Below, piece after piece: positions 1 to 10,186 of a stretch of 64,000 bases of DNA; within the stretch, counting starts at the first letter, position 1, and each line of letters opens with the position of its first letter. Under the pieces are notes generated by a model. The model did no database searches. It saw nothing but the letters and a program-made list of their open reading frames with translations, and was not told where the DNA came from. This DNA comes from Microglena sp. YARC (Eukaryota; Chlorophyta; Chlorophyceae; Chlamydomonadales; Chlamydomonadaceae), in the NCBI GenBank assembly GCA_022414725.1, contig CM039466.1, positions 14,869,779-14,933,778 of the forward strand. The letters are read 5' to 3'. Both the position numbers and the translations under genes were made by a program.

Positions 1-508
1 NNNNNNNNNNNNNNNNNNNNNNNNNNNNNNNNNNNNNNNNNNNNNNNNNNNNNNNNNNNNNNNNNNNNNNNNNNNNNNNNNNNNNNNNNNNNNNNNNNNN
101 NNNNNNNNNNNNNNNNNNNNNNNNNNNNNNNNNNNNNNNNNNNNNNNNNNNNNNNNNNNNNNNNNNNNNNNNNNNNNNNNNNNNNNNNNNNNNNNNNNNN
201 NNNNNNNNNNNNNNNNNNNNNNNNNNNNNNNNNNNNNNNNNNNNNNNNNNNNNNNNNNNNNNNNNNNNNNNNNNNNNNNNNNNNNNNNNNNNNNNNNNNN
301 NNNNNNNNNNNNNNNNNNNNNNNNNNNNNNNNNNNNNNNNNNNNNNNNNNNNNNNNNNNNNNNNNNNNNNNNNNNNNNNNNNNNNNNNNNNNNNNNNNNN
401 NNNNNNNNNNNNNNNNNNNNNNNNNNNNNNNNNNNNNNNNNNNNNNNNNNNNNNNNNNNNNNNNNNNNNNNNNNNNNNNNNNNNNNNNNNNNNNNNNNNN
501 NNNNNNNN
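1..508. other. Assembly gap (N run)
   Basis: All bases are N. The left part of the TRRAP locus may continue beyond this gap. Confidence 0.99.
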
Positions 509-1400
509 TTACCTTAGCCACGGGTTTTGATTCCCACACTGGGCCATGTCACACTGGCGCTTCTCCACCTTGGGCCTGCCTCAGGGTGTGAACAACTGTT
601 CAGGGTGTTATGGCACCCTGTTTTAATGTTCTCATTGGTTGAATTATGTGGGCGTCAGGGGGGGCGATTATGTGCCGTATAGGCTTTCATATTTGGGGCC
701 ACGCAAGGCCATGATTGAAAACACATGCACACACTCACACTCGTGAATACCTTGGTCAGCAAAACATTGAACACTCCTAAACAACGCACTATTATACTTA
801 AGAGTGGAGTTGGGGGGGGTTGATATGCTCCTGTATATGAATTGGGGCATATTTGGGGCCCCGTTAGGCCATGAATTGTACACATGCACACAACATACAT
901 ATGATTCACCTTGTCAGCCAGGGATTTTGAGCACATGGGTGAGAAGTGCCGGACTTTACCATTTGGAATTTCGGTTATTTGGCGGCCACGAAAGACAATG
1001 ACTGGTATACACCATGCACACACACACTAATTTACCTGTTGGTCAACAGGATTCCGAGCACATGGGAGAAGCTTGCCGACTTTACACTTGGAATATTTGG
1101 GACTATTTGGGGGCCGAAAGGCCATGATTGTAGCACACACACACAAACACACAACACACCACACGTGACTTATTTCTTTGTCAGCAAAACATCGACACTC
1201 TTAGCAAACAACACGATTATGTGGGTTGGGGCGGTGATATGCGCCTGTATAGTATATTGGGCATCTTTGGGGCCACAGTAAAGCCATAATTGTAACAAAC
1301 ATGACACATGCACACACCAAACACACACATGAGTTACTTGGTCCCCAGAAAGAATTTCGAGCAACGTGGAGTGAGAAGCTGCGAACTTTTACACTTTGAG
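509..1400. repeat. Diverged tandem repeat with CA tracts, left of the TRRAP exons
   Basis: A unit of roughly 120-150 bp recurs about five times. Recognisable parts are 'ggccatgattgtaaca', a stretch of CACACA, 'cttggtcagcaaaac' and 'atatttggggccac'. No exon is recognised. It is probably intronic to TRRAP on the minus strand, since the known exons end at 3078 and the protein must continue to the left. A G-rich tract (about 1480-1660) follows. Confidence 0.6.
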
Positions 1401-1754
1401 CTACCATCCAGGTTGATGCTTGCGGAGCCATGGGGTGGTGATTTTACCAGGTTGATGAGGAGCGCACACATGTGAGTGTACAGCCCGGGAGGGAGCTGTC
1501 GTAGGTATGGCGGAGAAAGCGATACCGCCTGGAGAAGAGGAGAGGGTAGAGGGGCGGGGTGGTAGGTGTAGTTGGGGGGTTAGTAGAGGGGGGTTAGTTG
1601 GGGGGGTTGGGTAGAGGGGTGGGTCGCTGGTAGTAGGTGGGGTAAGGGCGGTTGGTGGGTGTAGTTTGGGTCTTGTGTGCTTTCTGAATGCCTGCAATTC
1701 TCGTTTCTCCCTTTCTTGGCGACCCCGTTTCTCCCTTAACTGTCTTGCCTGGTC

Positions 1755-1952
1755 CACTGTCTGTCTGTCTGTCTGTCTAATTGTCTTGTCTGTTCTGTCG
1801 TCTGTCTGTTTGTCTGCTGCTGTCTGTCGTCTTTTGTCTGTACTGTCTGTACTGTCTATCTAACTGTTCTGGCTGCTGTCAGTCCATCTGTCTGTCCTGT
1901 CTGTCTAAACGTCTGGCTGCTGTCTGTCATCACTGTCTGTCTGTCTGTCTGC

Positions 1953-2000
<48 letters not shown>

Positions 2001-2081
2001 CTGTCTGCTTGTCTCTGTCTGTCAATCTGTCGTGTCATGGCTGCCTGTCTGTCTGTCTGTTCATTGTCTGTCTGTCTGTCC

Positions 2082-2123
<42 letters not shown>

Positions 2124-2217
2124 GTTACTGTCTGTCTGTCTGTCTGTGCTGTCTGTCCTTTGCATGTCGGTCGTCTGTCTGTCTGGCTGTCTGTCCCTAG
2201 CTGTCTCTGTGTCTGTC

Positions 2218-2248
<31 letters not shown>

Positions 2249-2475
2249 CTGTCTGTCTGTCTGTCTGTCTGTCTACTGGTCTGGCCTGGCTGTCTGACTC
2301 TGTGCGGTCTGGCTGTCCTGTCTGTCTGTCCATTCTGTCTGCTCTGTCTGTCTGTCTGTCTTTGTCTGTCTGTCTGTCTGTCTGTCTGCTCCTGTCTGTC
2401 TGTCTGTCTGTCTGCTGTCCATCTGTCTGTCCATTCCTGTCTGTCTGTCAATGTCTGTTCTGGCTGATGTCTGTC
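1755..2475. repeat. CTGT tetranucleotide microsatellite, about 0.7 kb
   Basis: Nearly uninterrupted CTGT (minus strand ACAG) repeats with occasional variant units. The long open frames rich in Cys/Leu/Ser/Val on one strand and Asp/Arg/Gln/Thr on the other are products of the repeat and not genes. Confidence 0.95.
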
Positions 2476-2529
2476 GCCGTTAAATAACACCTCACATTTT
2501 CCCCCCCCCCCACACCCCACCCACACCCC

Positions 2530-3077
2530 ACCTTGCACAGCTGCTGGTGCTCAGTGTCTTCCTCATGCTGTGCAGTAACTCGCCAAGTTCCGATGCTTAG
2601 TACAAACCCAGGGCATTAAGGCCTCCACACATACACACACACATATACACACATACACTCACACGCGGAAAACACACACTAACATACACACGCACAAACA
2701 CGCACCAAGAAACACCTCACATTTCCCTACCACCCACCTTGCACGGCTGCTGCTGGACGCTCAAAGAGTCTTCCTCATGCTGCGCAGTAGCTCCGCCAAA
2801 AAGATGGTACAATCCAGGGGTCTGGAAAGAGTTCCTCCACACACCACCCACACACATATTAACACATACACTCACACACTTAAAAAACAAAAACACTAAC
2901 ATACACATGTACACAAGCACAAACACCTCAAGATTCCCCTACCACACCTTGCAGCAGCTCAGCCAAGACGTGCCAGTAAAACCCAGGGGCGAGAAGGGCC
3001 TCCACACACACACACACAAATACACACACTCACACACCACACACGCACAAACACCTCAAGATTCCTCGACCACACAC
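2530..3077 (-). repeat. Three extra copies of the TRRAP exon 6 end plus donor
   Basis: Segments near 2530-2615, 2735-2830 and 2945-3000 resemble the last part of TRRAP exon 6 (3078-3240). They share the coding words for [12 protein letters not shown] and, on the minus strand, the junction AAG|GTG that ends exon 6. They are separated by CA-rich spacers. The copies carry substitutions and small indels. All lie on the intron side of the exon. They are read as junction duplications, not separate exons, because each lacks the first two thirds of exon 6. Confidence 0.75.
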
Positions 3078-3560
3078 CTTGCACAGCTGCTGGACACTCA
3101 GTGTCTTCCTCATGCTGTGCAGCAGCTCAGCCAAGATGGTGCAACCCAGGGGCCGGAGGGCCTCTACACAAGCGCGGCCAGAGCCCAGCAGGATGTGGGA
3201 GTCGTCCAGCATGTCGTCTAGCTTGGTGCGGAACACATCCCTGCAAAAAAATAGGAGGCATGGTGGATGCTCCAGGCAATTGAGAGACATAAGATTTTTG
3301 GCGGAGCCCCTCTTCAAGGGGGTGGGAGCCCTCATGTTTACCCATTAGTCCGTCCGTCCGACTGACCGACCAACTGACCAACCGACCGACCATCTATCCG
3401 ACCATCCGTCTGACCGCGATGAAGCCTTACACGTCAGCCAACGGTCTCGTCACTAACTCGCTTCTGTTGCCACATCTCGCCCCGTCGCGAACACCTCCCC
3501 ACCAATTTTTTACGTCGCTTGCGACGCTGCATAGAACTTGTTCAAGTTCAAGTTCAAGTT

Positions 3561-3625
<65 letters not shown>

Positions 3626-6447
3626 CCACACCCACCCACAAACAAACAAATACAAATGCACACACACACCAAACTATCCCTGCCCACCCCACGCACCCAA
3701 TATCGTAGCTGAACCTGTTAGTGTTCATCATATGGCTTTAGAACTTAATAAACACACAAAATAATAAAAAAAAAAAAAAAAAAATTACAATAATATCCTT
3801 CAGATACAGATATCCTTGCCTGTGTGTGTTCATCATGTGGCGCATAGCTAGCAGCAGCTCCTTGCGCGCAGGCACGGAGTCGGGGCAGCTTTTGAGGAGT
3901 TGCACCAAGCTGTCCGCAGTCACCTGGGAGTGTGGGCGCATGACCTCCGGGTGGTGGCGCAGGAGGAACATGATGAAGGACATGGTCTTGACCTTGGGGG
4001 GGAGGGTTGGTGTAAGGGTTGTTGGTTGCGTGGTGGGTGGGCAGGGGTCTGGTTTGGTTAAGTTTGTTTAGAACATGATGAAGGGCATGATCTTGACCTG
4101 GGGTGAGGGGGGGGGGGGGGAGGTAGTAGTTTGGTTAGTTTGGCTAGTCTGGTTTTTGCTTGGTTTAGTTTTTTTTTCTTTGGTTGGTTCTGGTTTGCTT
4201 TTTGCATTGGTAGGTTGGTTTGTCTAGGATAAGGAAGAGAAGAGTGGGGCATTTTGTAATCCAGGGGTCAAGGATTCCCTGTTTGGTCTTCGGGCTACAC
4301 GTAGCAGCTTCCAGGCAGCTCCTTTCACCCACCCTTGAGGCAAATTTAAAGCTAGCTAGTACGTTGGAAAGCTGGCACACCAGGCATAAGCTAGCTAGTG
4401 CATTGGGAAGCTGGCACGACAGGCATAAGCTAGCTAGTGCATTGGGAAGCTGGCACGACAGGCATAAGCTAGCTAGTGCATTGGGAAGCTGGCACGACAG
4501 GCATAAGCTAGCTAGTGCATTGGGAAGCTGGCACGATAAAACAGGCATAAGCTAGGGCTAGTGCATTGGAAGCTGGCACGACAGGCATAAGCTAGCTAGT
4601 GCATTGGGAAGCTGGCACGACAGGCATAAGCTAGCTAGTGCATTGGAAAGGTGGCACACCAGGCATAAGCTAGCTAGTGCGTTGGAAAGCTGGCACACCA
4701 GGCATTCCAATGCAGCGGTAATATATATGGGCTGCCTGGAAACTGCTACGCATAGACTTGGTTGCTGGCTGGAAGCTGCTAAGCGTTACTTGCGGCTGCT
4801 GGCTCATGAGCTGGCTGGAAGCTGCCCCCCAAAAAGAAACAGTGGAGGTGATCTCACCCTGACTGATGCGAAAGTCGTTGTAGTAGGGTGTGACCAGAGA
4901 TGGGTGCAAGGAGTCCACAGAGGGCCCAGCAACAGCTGTTGCCTCCAGCAGCTTAGGTAACAGAATGGGCAGAAACTTGGCGCTCACGGAGGCAGGAGGG
5001 TACATTTGGAAGAGGAACATGACTGCATGGAAGAGGGGAGAGATTTACGGTGGGTTTGAAATTGATTGAGGGGGGGGGGGGGGGGGGGGAGGAGGGAGGG
5101 GGGGTGAAAATTGATTGAGGGGGGGGATGAGGGGGAGGGGGGGGGGGGGGGGGGGGGGGAGTTGAAATTGATTGAGGGGGGGGGGGGGGGGGGGGTAGGC
5201 GGTAGGGGGGGGATTGAAAATTGATGAGGGGGGGGGGGGGATGGGTGATGGGGGGTGAAAATTGAGAATTAACAGTAGATGCTTCAGGGGGAGGGGAGGG
5301 AGGGGGGATGGGGAGGGGGGGTGCGGGGGAGGGAGGGGGGAGGGGAGGGGGGGGGGGGGGTGCGGGGTGCGGGGGAGGGGGGGAGGGGTGCGGGGGGGGG
5401 GGCAGGGGGTGCGGGGGAGGGGGAGGGGGGGGAGGAGGGGGGGGGGGGAGGGGGAGGGGGGAGGGGGGGGAGGGGGGGGAGGGGAGGGTCATCCCACCTA
5501 GCAAAGGACACACATGCACACACGCATACATACACACAAATACAAACATACACACACATGCACCCATACATACATACACACACCCATACACACACACACG
5601 CACACACATACACACATACAAACACACGCATACACCCACATACACATGTATACACCCACATACACACACATGCACATATACATACACACACAAACTTACT
5701 GATAAGCAGGAACTCCATAATGACCTTGAAGGGCTTGGCACTGTATACCGATGGGCTTCCCGTGGTGCACACACATACACACATAAACACATACACACAC
5801 ATAAACATATATACACACATACACACTGAGGCAAACACACACATACACACATAAATACACATATTAACACACATACACACACATACACATACATAAACAC
5901 ACACACATACACACTGAGGCAAACACACGCATCACACACATACACAAATAATGCACACACACAAACTTACTGATAAGCAGGGACTCCATAATGACCTTGA
6001 AGGGCTTGGCACTGTATACCGATGGGCTTCCCGTGGTGCACACACATACACACATAAACACACATATACATACACATAAACACACATATATATACATATA
6101 CATATACATACATATACACATACATGTATGTATATATATATATATATAAATATATATACATACATTAACATACATATACACATACATATATAAATACATT
6201 ATACATACATACTATATATACATAATATACATACCATACATATATATACATACATATATACATACATACATACATATATATATACATACATATAATATAT
6301 ACATACATATATATATACATACATATATATACATTACATATATATATACATACATATATATATATACATATATTATATACATACATATATATACATACAT
6401 ACATATATATATACATACATATATATATACATATATATATACATACA

Positions 6448-6479
<32 letters not shown>

Positions 6480-6540
6480 AATATATATACATATATATAT
6501 AACATACATATATATATACATACATATATATATACATACA

Positions 6541-6580
<40 letters not shown>

Positions 6581-6838
6581 CATACATATATATATACAAT
6601 ATATACATACATATATATATATACATACATATATATATACATACATATATATATATATACATATATATATACATACATATATATATACATACATATATAT
6701 ATACATATATATATACATACATATAATATACATTAATATATATATACATACATATATATATACATACATATATATATACATACATATACATACATATATA
6801 TATATACATACATACATTATATATATACATAATATACA

Positions 6839-6878
<40 letters not shown>

Positions 6879-9776
6879 CATACATACATATATTACTACA
6901 TACATAGTACAATACATATATATCATAACATAAATACATACATATACATACATATATAAATACATATACACATACATATATGTATGTATATATATAAATA
7001 TAAATATATGTATATATAATATATAATATAATATATATATATATATATATAAATATAAATATAATATAATATAAATAATAATACATATACAAATACATAT
7101 ACATACACACACATATACATACACATAAACACACATATACATACACACACATACACACAGAGGCACACACACGCATCACACACATAAATACAAACACACA
7201 CACATACACAGAGGCACACACACGCATCACACACATACACACATAAACACACATACACATAGAGGCACACACACGCATCACACACATAAATACACACACA
7301 CACACAGAGGCACACACACGCATCACACACATACACACATAAATACACACACACAAACTTACTGATGAGCGGGAACTCCATAATAACCTTGAAGGACTTG
7401 ACACTGGATACCGATGGGCTTCCCATGGTGCTTAGCAAGGGCTCGCCTGAGGCTGCCAGCTGCGGTTCCAACAGGAACTCCTTCACAGTTGCATTGAACT
7501 CAGAGTACATCTGCGAGCGACATCCAGGGTTTAGGTCAGTGATGTGAACATGCAAGTTGTCTGGACTGAGAGTAAAGCTGCGACCAACATCCAGGGTTCA
7601 GGTCAGTGATGTGAACATGCAAGTTGTCTGGACTGAGAGTGCAGCTGCGACCAACATCCAGGGTTCAGGTCAGTGATGTGAACGTGCAAGTTGTCTGGAC
7701 TGAGAGTGCAGCTGCGACCAACATCCAGGGTTCAGGTCAGTGATGTGAACGTGCAAGTTGTCTGGACTGAGAGTGCAGCCGCGACCAACATCCAGGGTTC
7801 AGGTCAGTGATGTGAACGTGCAAGTTGTCTGGACTGAGAGTGCAGCTGCGACCAACATCCAGGGTTCAGGTCAGTGATGTGAACGTGCAAGTTGTCTGGA
7901 CTGAGAGTGCAGCTGCGTCCAACATCCAGGGTTCAGGTCAGTAGTACATGCGGGCGCATTGTATGGGCACCAAGACGAGGGTTCCCCTAGTGTTTGCTAC
8001 ATCCAATGCTGCATGCTAAATGGACCCGACCCTTGCTGACCGCTCCCAACATTGATGAAAGCTCATGACATGCGGATGCATTGTGCATGCATCAAGACGG
8101 TGGCTCCCCTAGCGTGTGCTGCATCCAATGCTGCATGCTAAATGGACCCAGCCCTTGCTGACCGCTCCCAACATTGATGAAAGCTCATGACATGCAGATG
8201 CATTGTGCATGCATCAAGACGGTGGCTCCCCTAGTGTGTGCTGCATCCAATGCTGCATGCTAAATGGACACGGCCCTTCCTGACAGCCCCCAACGTTGAT
8301 GAAAGCTCATAACATGCGGGTGCATTGTGCATGCATCAAGACGGTGGCTCCCTTAGTTTGTGCTGCACCAAATGTTGAATGCTAAATGGACCCGGCCCTT
8401 GCTGACAGCCCCCAACGTTGATGAAAGCTCATAACATGCGGATGCATTGTGCATGCATCAAGACAGTAGCTCCCTTAGTTTGTGCTGCACCAAATGTTGA
8501 ATGCTAAATAGACACAGCCCTTGCTATCAGCCCCCAACATTGATGAAAGCTCATTACATGTGAATGCATTGTGTGTGCACCAAGACAATGGCCCCGCCAG
8601 TATGTGCTGCATGTTGAATGCTAAATAGACACAGTCCTTGCTATCAGCCCCCAACATTGATGAAAGCTCATTACATGTGAATGCATTGTGTGTGCACCAA
8701 GACAATGGCCCCGCCAGTATGTGCTGCATCAACTGCTGCATGCTAAATGGATTCAGCCTTTGCTGACCGCCCCCAACATTGATGAAAGCTCAAAACATGC
8801 AGGTCCATTGTAAGTGCACCAAGACGGTGGCTCCCTTAGCGTGTCCTTTATCAAATGTTGCATGCTAAATGGACCCAGCCCTTGCTGACAGCCCTTTGCT
8901 GACAGCCCTTGCTGACAGCCCCCAACATTGATGAAAGCTCATAATATGCGGATGCATTGTGCGAGCATAGCCCAAAAATACGCACAGCCTAAAAAGAAAA
9001 CAGTGACTAGCTTATGCTGAATGTGTTGCTGAATGCAGAACGTGCTGCTACATGTGAAGTGCACTGTGCTGAATGTTTTGCTGGATGCAGAATGTGCTGC
9101 TACGTGTGAAGCGCCCTGTGCTGAATGTGTTGCTGAATGCAGAACGTGCTGCTACATGTGAAGAGCCATGTTGCATGCAACACGGAAAGGCTGCTGCGTC
9201 AAATATGGCCCCAACACTGCTGACGACCGCCCACAGTGTGTAAGCACCTTGCATGCAAAATCCAGCAGAAGTCCCGCATGCTTTTCCAAAGAGCCTTTGT
9301 AAGTCTTCTGAAGATCGAAGGCAACTTTGATAGCGATGATGGCGTTGTCCTGATTGTCTGTCTGCATGACTGCCATGCAAATGTCACTGGTCTCCTGGAC
9401 ATATGGTCTGAACACATCTGTTTGGGGCAGCCTGCTGATGATGTCCAGCACAATGTTGCGCAACTTGTGCTGTGGGCTGTCTGTGAGCTGGGGGGGGACA
9501 TTCCTCAACACTTCACAGAAAGGCTTGAAGAAGGCCTGGAGGTAATTGCAGTAGTCTTGGGTGAAGACCACCTCCAGTCCCTCGCGCAGCTCATTTGCAC
9601 ATGTGATGCGCTCCTCGACAGCTGATGCATGGATTCGGGGAGCAAATGTCAGGATTTTAGTGCAATAGTAAGGCAGGGTGAAGAAAGCTCGGACAGCCCG
9701 TAATCAAATTTCAGCAGACCGCACCATTCGCCCCTCCCATCAACCGCTGCGCGAGCTCGAGTTTTTGAGGCACCAT
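3078..9776 (-). CDS. TRRAP: TRRAP/Tra1 N-terminal region (partial; six exons)
   Basis: Product: the pseudokinase scaffold of SAGA and NuA4 histone acetyltransferase complexes, which docks transcription activators in the nucleus. Exons read on the minus strand: 9776-9725 (tentative start, [10 protein letters not shown]), 9621-9248, 7510-7363, about 5022-4858, about 3992-3820 and 3240-3078. The 9621-9248 exon encodes a helical repeat with [16 protein letters not shown], matching the HEAT-repeat start of TRRAP. Later exons give [21 protein letters not shown] joined to [24 protein letters not shown] and [17 protein letters not shown], all collinear with TRRAP. The protein is normally over 3500 residues, so only about the first 360 are here and the rest lies to the left. 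The exon 5 to 6 intron has a GC donor (CAG|GCAAGG) supported by phase. The exon 4 to 5 join is not clean GT-AG. Start exon confidence is low; family call is strong. Confidence 0.85.
3290..3535 (-). repeat. Dispersed repeat (family F), inverted copy of 34590-34800
   Basis: This stretch contains 'ggcggagcccctcttcaag', the word 'tgtttaccca', a run of 'tccgtccg' and ends 'cgtcgcttgcgacgctgca'. The same blocks occur in reverse order and complement at 34590-34800. Shorter relatives with 'ggagccc...gggagcccccagagt' occur near 45245-45290 and 45480-45560. It is a dispersed element of unknown class. A GA microsatellite lies just beyond it at about 3562-3622. Confidence 0.65.
3992..4110 (-). repeat. 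Extra copy of the TRRAP exon 5 start with acceptor
   Basis: On the minus strand 4104-4069 reads as an AG acceptor followed by GTCAAGATCATGCCCTTCAT, a near copy of the start of exon 5 (GTCAAGACCATGTCCTTCAT from 3992). It is cut short after about 35 bases. The copy has a canonical CAG before GTC, whereas the full exon has AAG. Confidence 0.7.
4276..4846. mobile_element. MITE-B carrying an internal 39-bp minisatellite
   Basis: The ends match the MITE-B inverted termini seen elsewhere: 'gggctacacgtagcagctt' at the left and a 'gctgcc...aaaagaaacagtg' end at the right (compare 35986-36187 and 21929-22122). Inside, from about 4350 to 4705, a 39-bp unit ('ggcataagctagctagtgc' plus 'attgggaagctggcacgaca') is repeated about nine times. 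A normal copy of this element holds just one such unit, so the array grew within the element. Confidence 0.75.
5068..5490. repeat. Poly-G and GGGA low-complexity tract
   Basis: Long G runs broken by 'gaaaattgattgagg' four to five times, then GGGGGA and GTGCGG units. It lies in TRRAP intron 3. The Pro- or Gly-rich open frames here are low-complexity artefacts. Confidence 0.95.
5500..7350. repeat. CA and TATATAC microsatellites in TRRAP intron 3
   Basis: CACATA-type repeats (5500-5960, 6030-6130 and 7085-7350) flank about 1 kb of ATATAC/CATA repeats. Open frames rich in Tyr/Ile/Met/Val/Cys are repeat products. Two islands of unique sequence inside it are copies of the TRRAP exon 3 end (separate entry). 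Confidence 0.95.
5690..6045 (-). repeat. Two copies of the TRRAP exon 3 end plus donor
   Basis: Minus-strand segments at about 6045-5965 and 5770-5690 encode [20 protein letters not shown] or a close variant and end in ATCA|GTAAGT, matching the 3' part of exon 3 (7510-7363, [20 protein letters not shown]). They lack the 5' half of the exon and have no nearby acceptor. The two copies are closer to each other than to the exon. Confidence 0.8.
7511..7950 (-). repeat. 67-bp tandem array of the TRRAP exon 3 acceptor
   Basis: The word 'ggtcagtgatgtgaac' starts at 7534, 7601, 7668, 7735, 7802 and 7869, a 67-bp period. On the minus strand each unit contains 'ggtcgcag', like the real acceptor 'gctcgcag', followed by a diverged form of the exon start (CTGCACTCTCAGTCCA against ATGTACTCTGAGTTCA). 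The array abuts the exon on its intron side. Confidence 0.85.
7950..8990. repeat. About 120-bp satellite, eight or so copies, in TRRAP intron 2
   Basis: 'ttgatgaaagctcat' recurs at about 8052, 8174, 8296, 8418, 8540, 8657, 8779 and 8930. On the minus strand each unit holds a 'ccatttagcatgcagca' block with weak likeness to the exon 2 end (GGATTTTGCATGCAAG), so it may be an old donor-side junction array; that origin is inference. Confidence 0.8.
8995..9180. repeat. About 45-65 bp tandem repeat
   Basis: The block 'gttgctgaatgcagaacgtg' followed by 'ctgctacatgtgaag' is present three to four times next to the TRRAP exon 2 donor side. Confidence 0.75.
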
Positions 9777-10186
9777 TCTTGCAAATTAAATTTCGAGTGC
9801 GTTCTTCATGAAATGTGTTCAGATCCTCTATTTCGACTCAGAGGGGGTTCAAAATCAATCCAAACGAACGATGCGGCGAGCCTATGATGGTGGACAGCTC
9901 TGCCTACGCTTACAAGCACGATACGACCCCGTTAGGCGGGAGCAAACAGCGAATTGTATTGTTGTTTCTGTACTGCGGCCTACAAAATTCCAGAAACCCA
10001 GAACTTCCATCAAACCTTGCCATTTTCTCATCATTAGCTCAACATATATTCTGCACAACCACTCTTCCGCTTGCTATCGCATACATCTCATCAGACACCT
10101 CGAATTCCCGCGCAAATCGCTCTCAATATTGCTGCGAGTTGCCGTCGACAACCTTATCGAAGTTCCCTTGCTCGAGTAATTCTGCA
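9777..10186. promoter_or_regulatory. Head-to-head spacer between TRRAP and RBM42, likely bidirectional promoter
   Basis: The two start codons (minus 9776, plus 10187) are about 410 bp apart with no repeat in between, unlike the surroundings. It should hold both promoters and 5' UTRs. No clear TATA element was identified. The call rests on gene orientation only, and on the tentative TRRAP start. Confidence 0.45.

Noticed and set aside
1781..2487. Long Cys/Leu/Ser/Val and Asp/Arg/Gln/Thr open frames
   Set aside because: They are translations of the CTGT microsatellite in several frames; no start context or splice structure.
5300..7170. Pro-rich, Gly-rich, Tyr/Ile/Met-rich and Cys/Val-rich open frames up to 335 codons
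   Set aside because: Products of poly-G, CA and TATAC repeats in a TRRAP intron.
7511..8990. CRISPR array (regular repeats of 67 and 120 bp)
   Set aside because: Units are repeated whole with no unique spacers, and the genome is eukaryotic with spliced genes.
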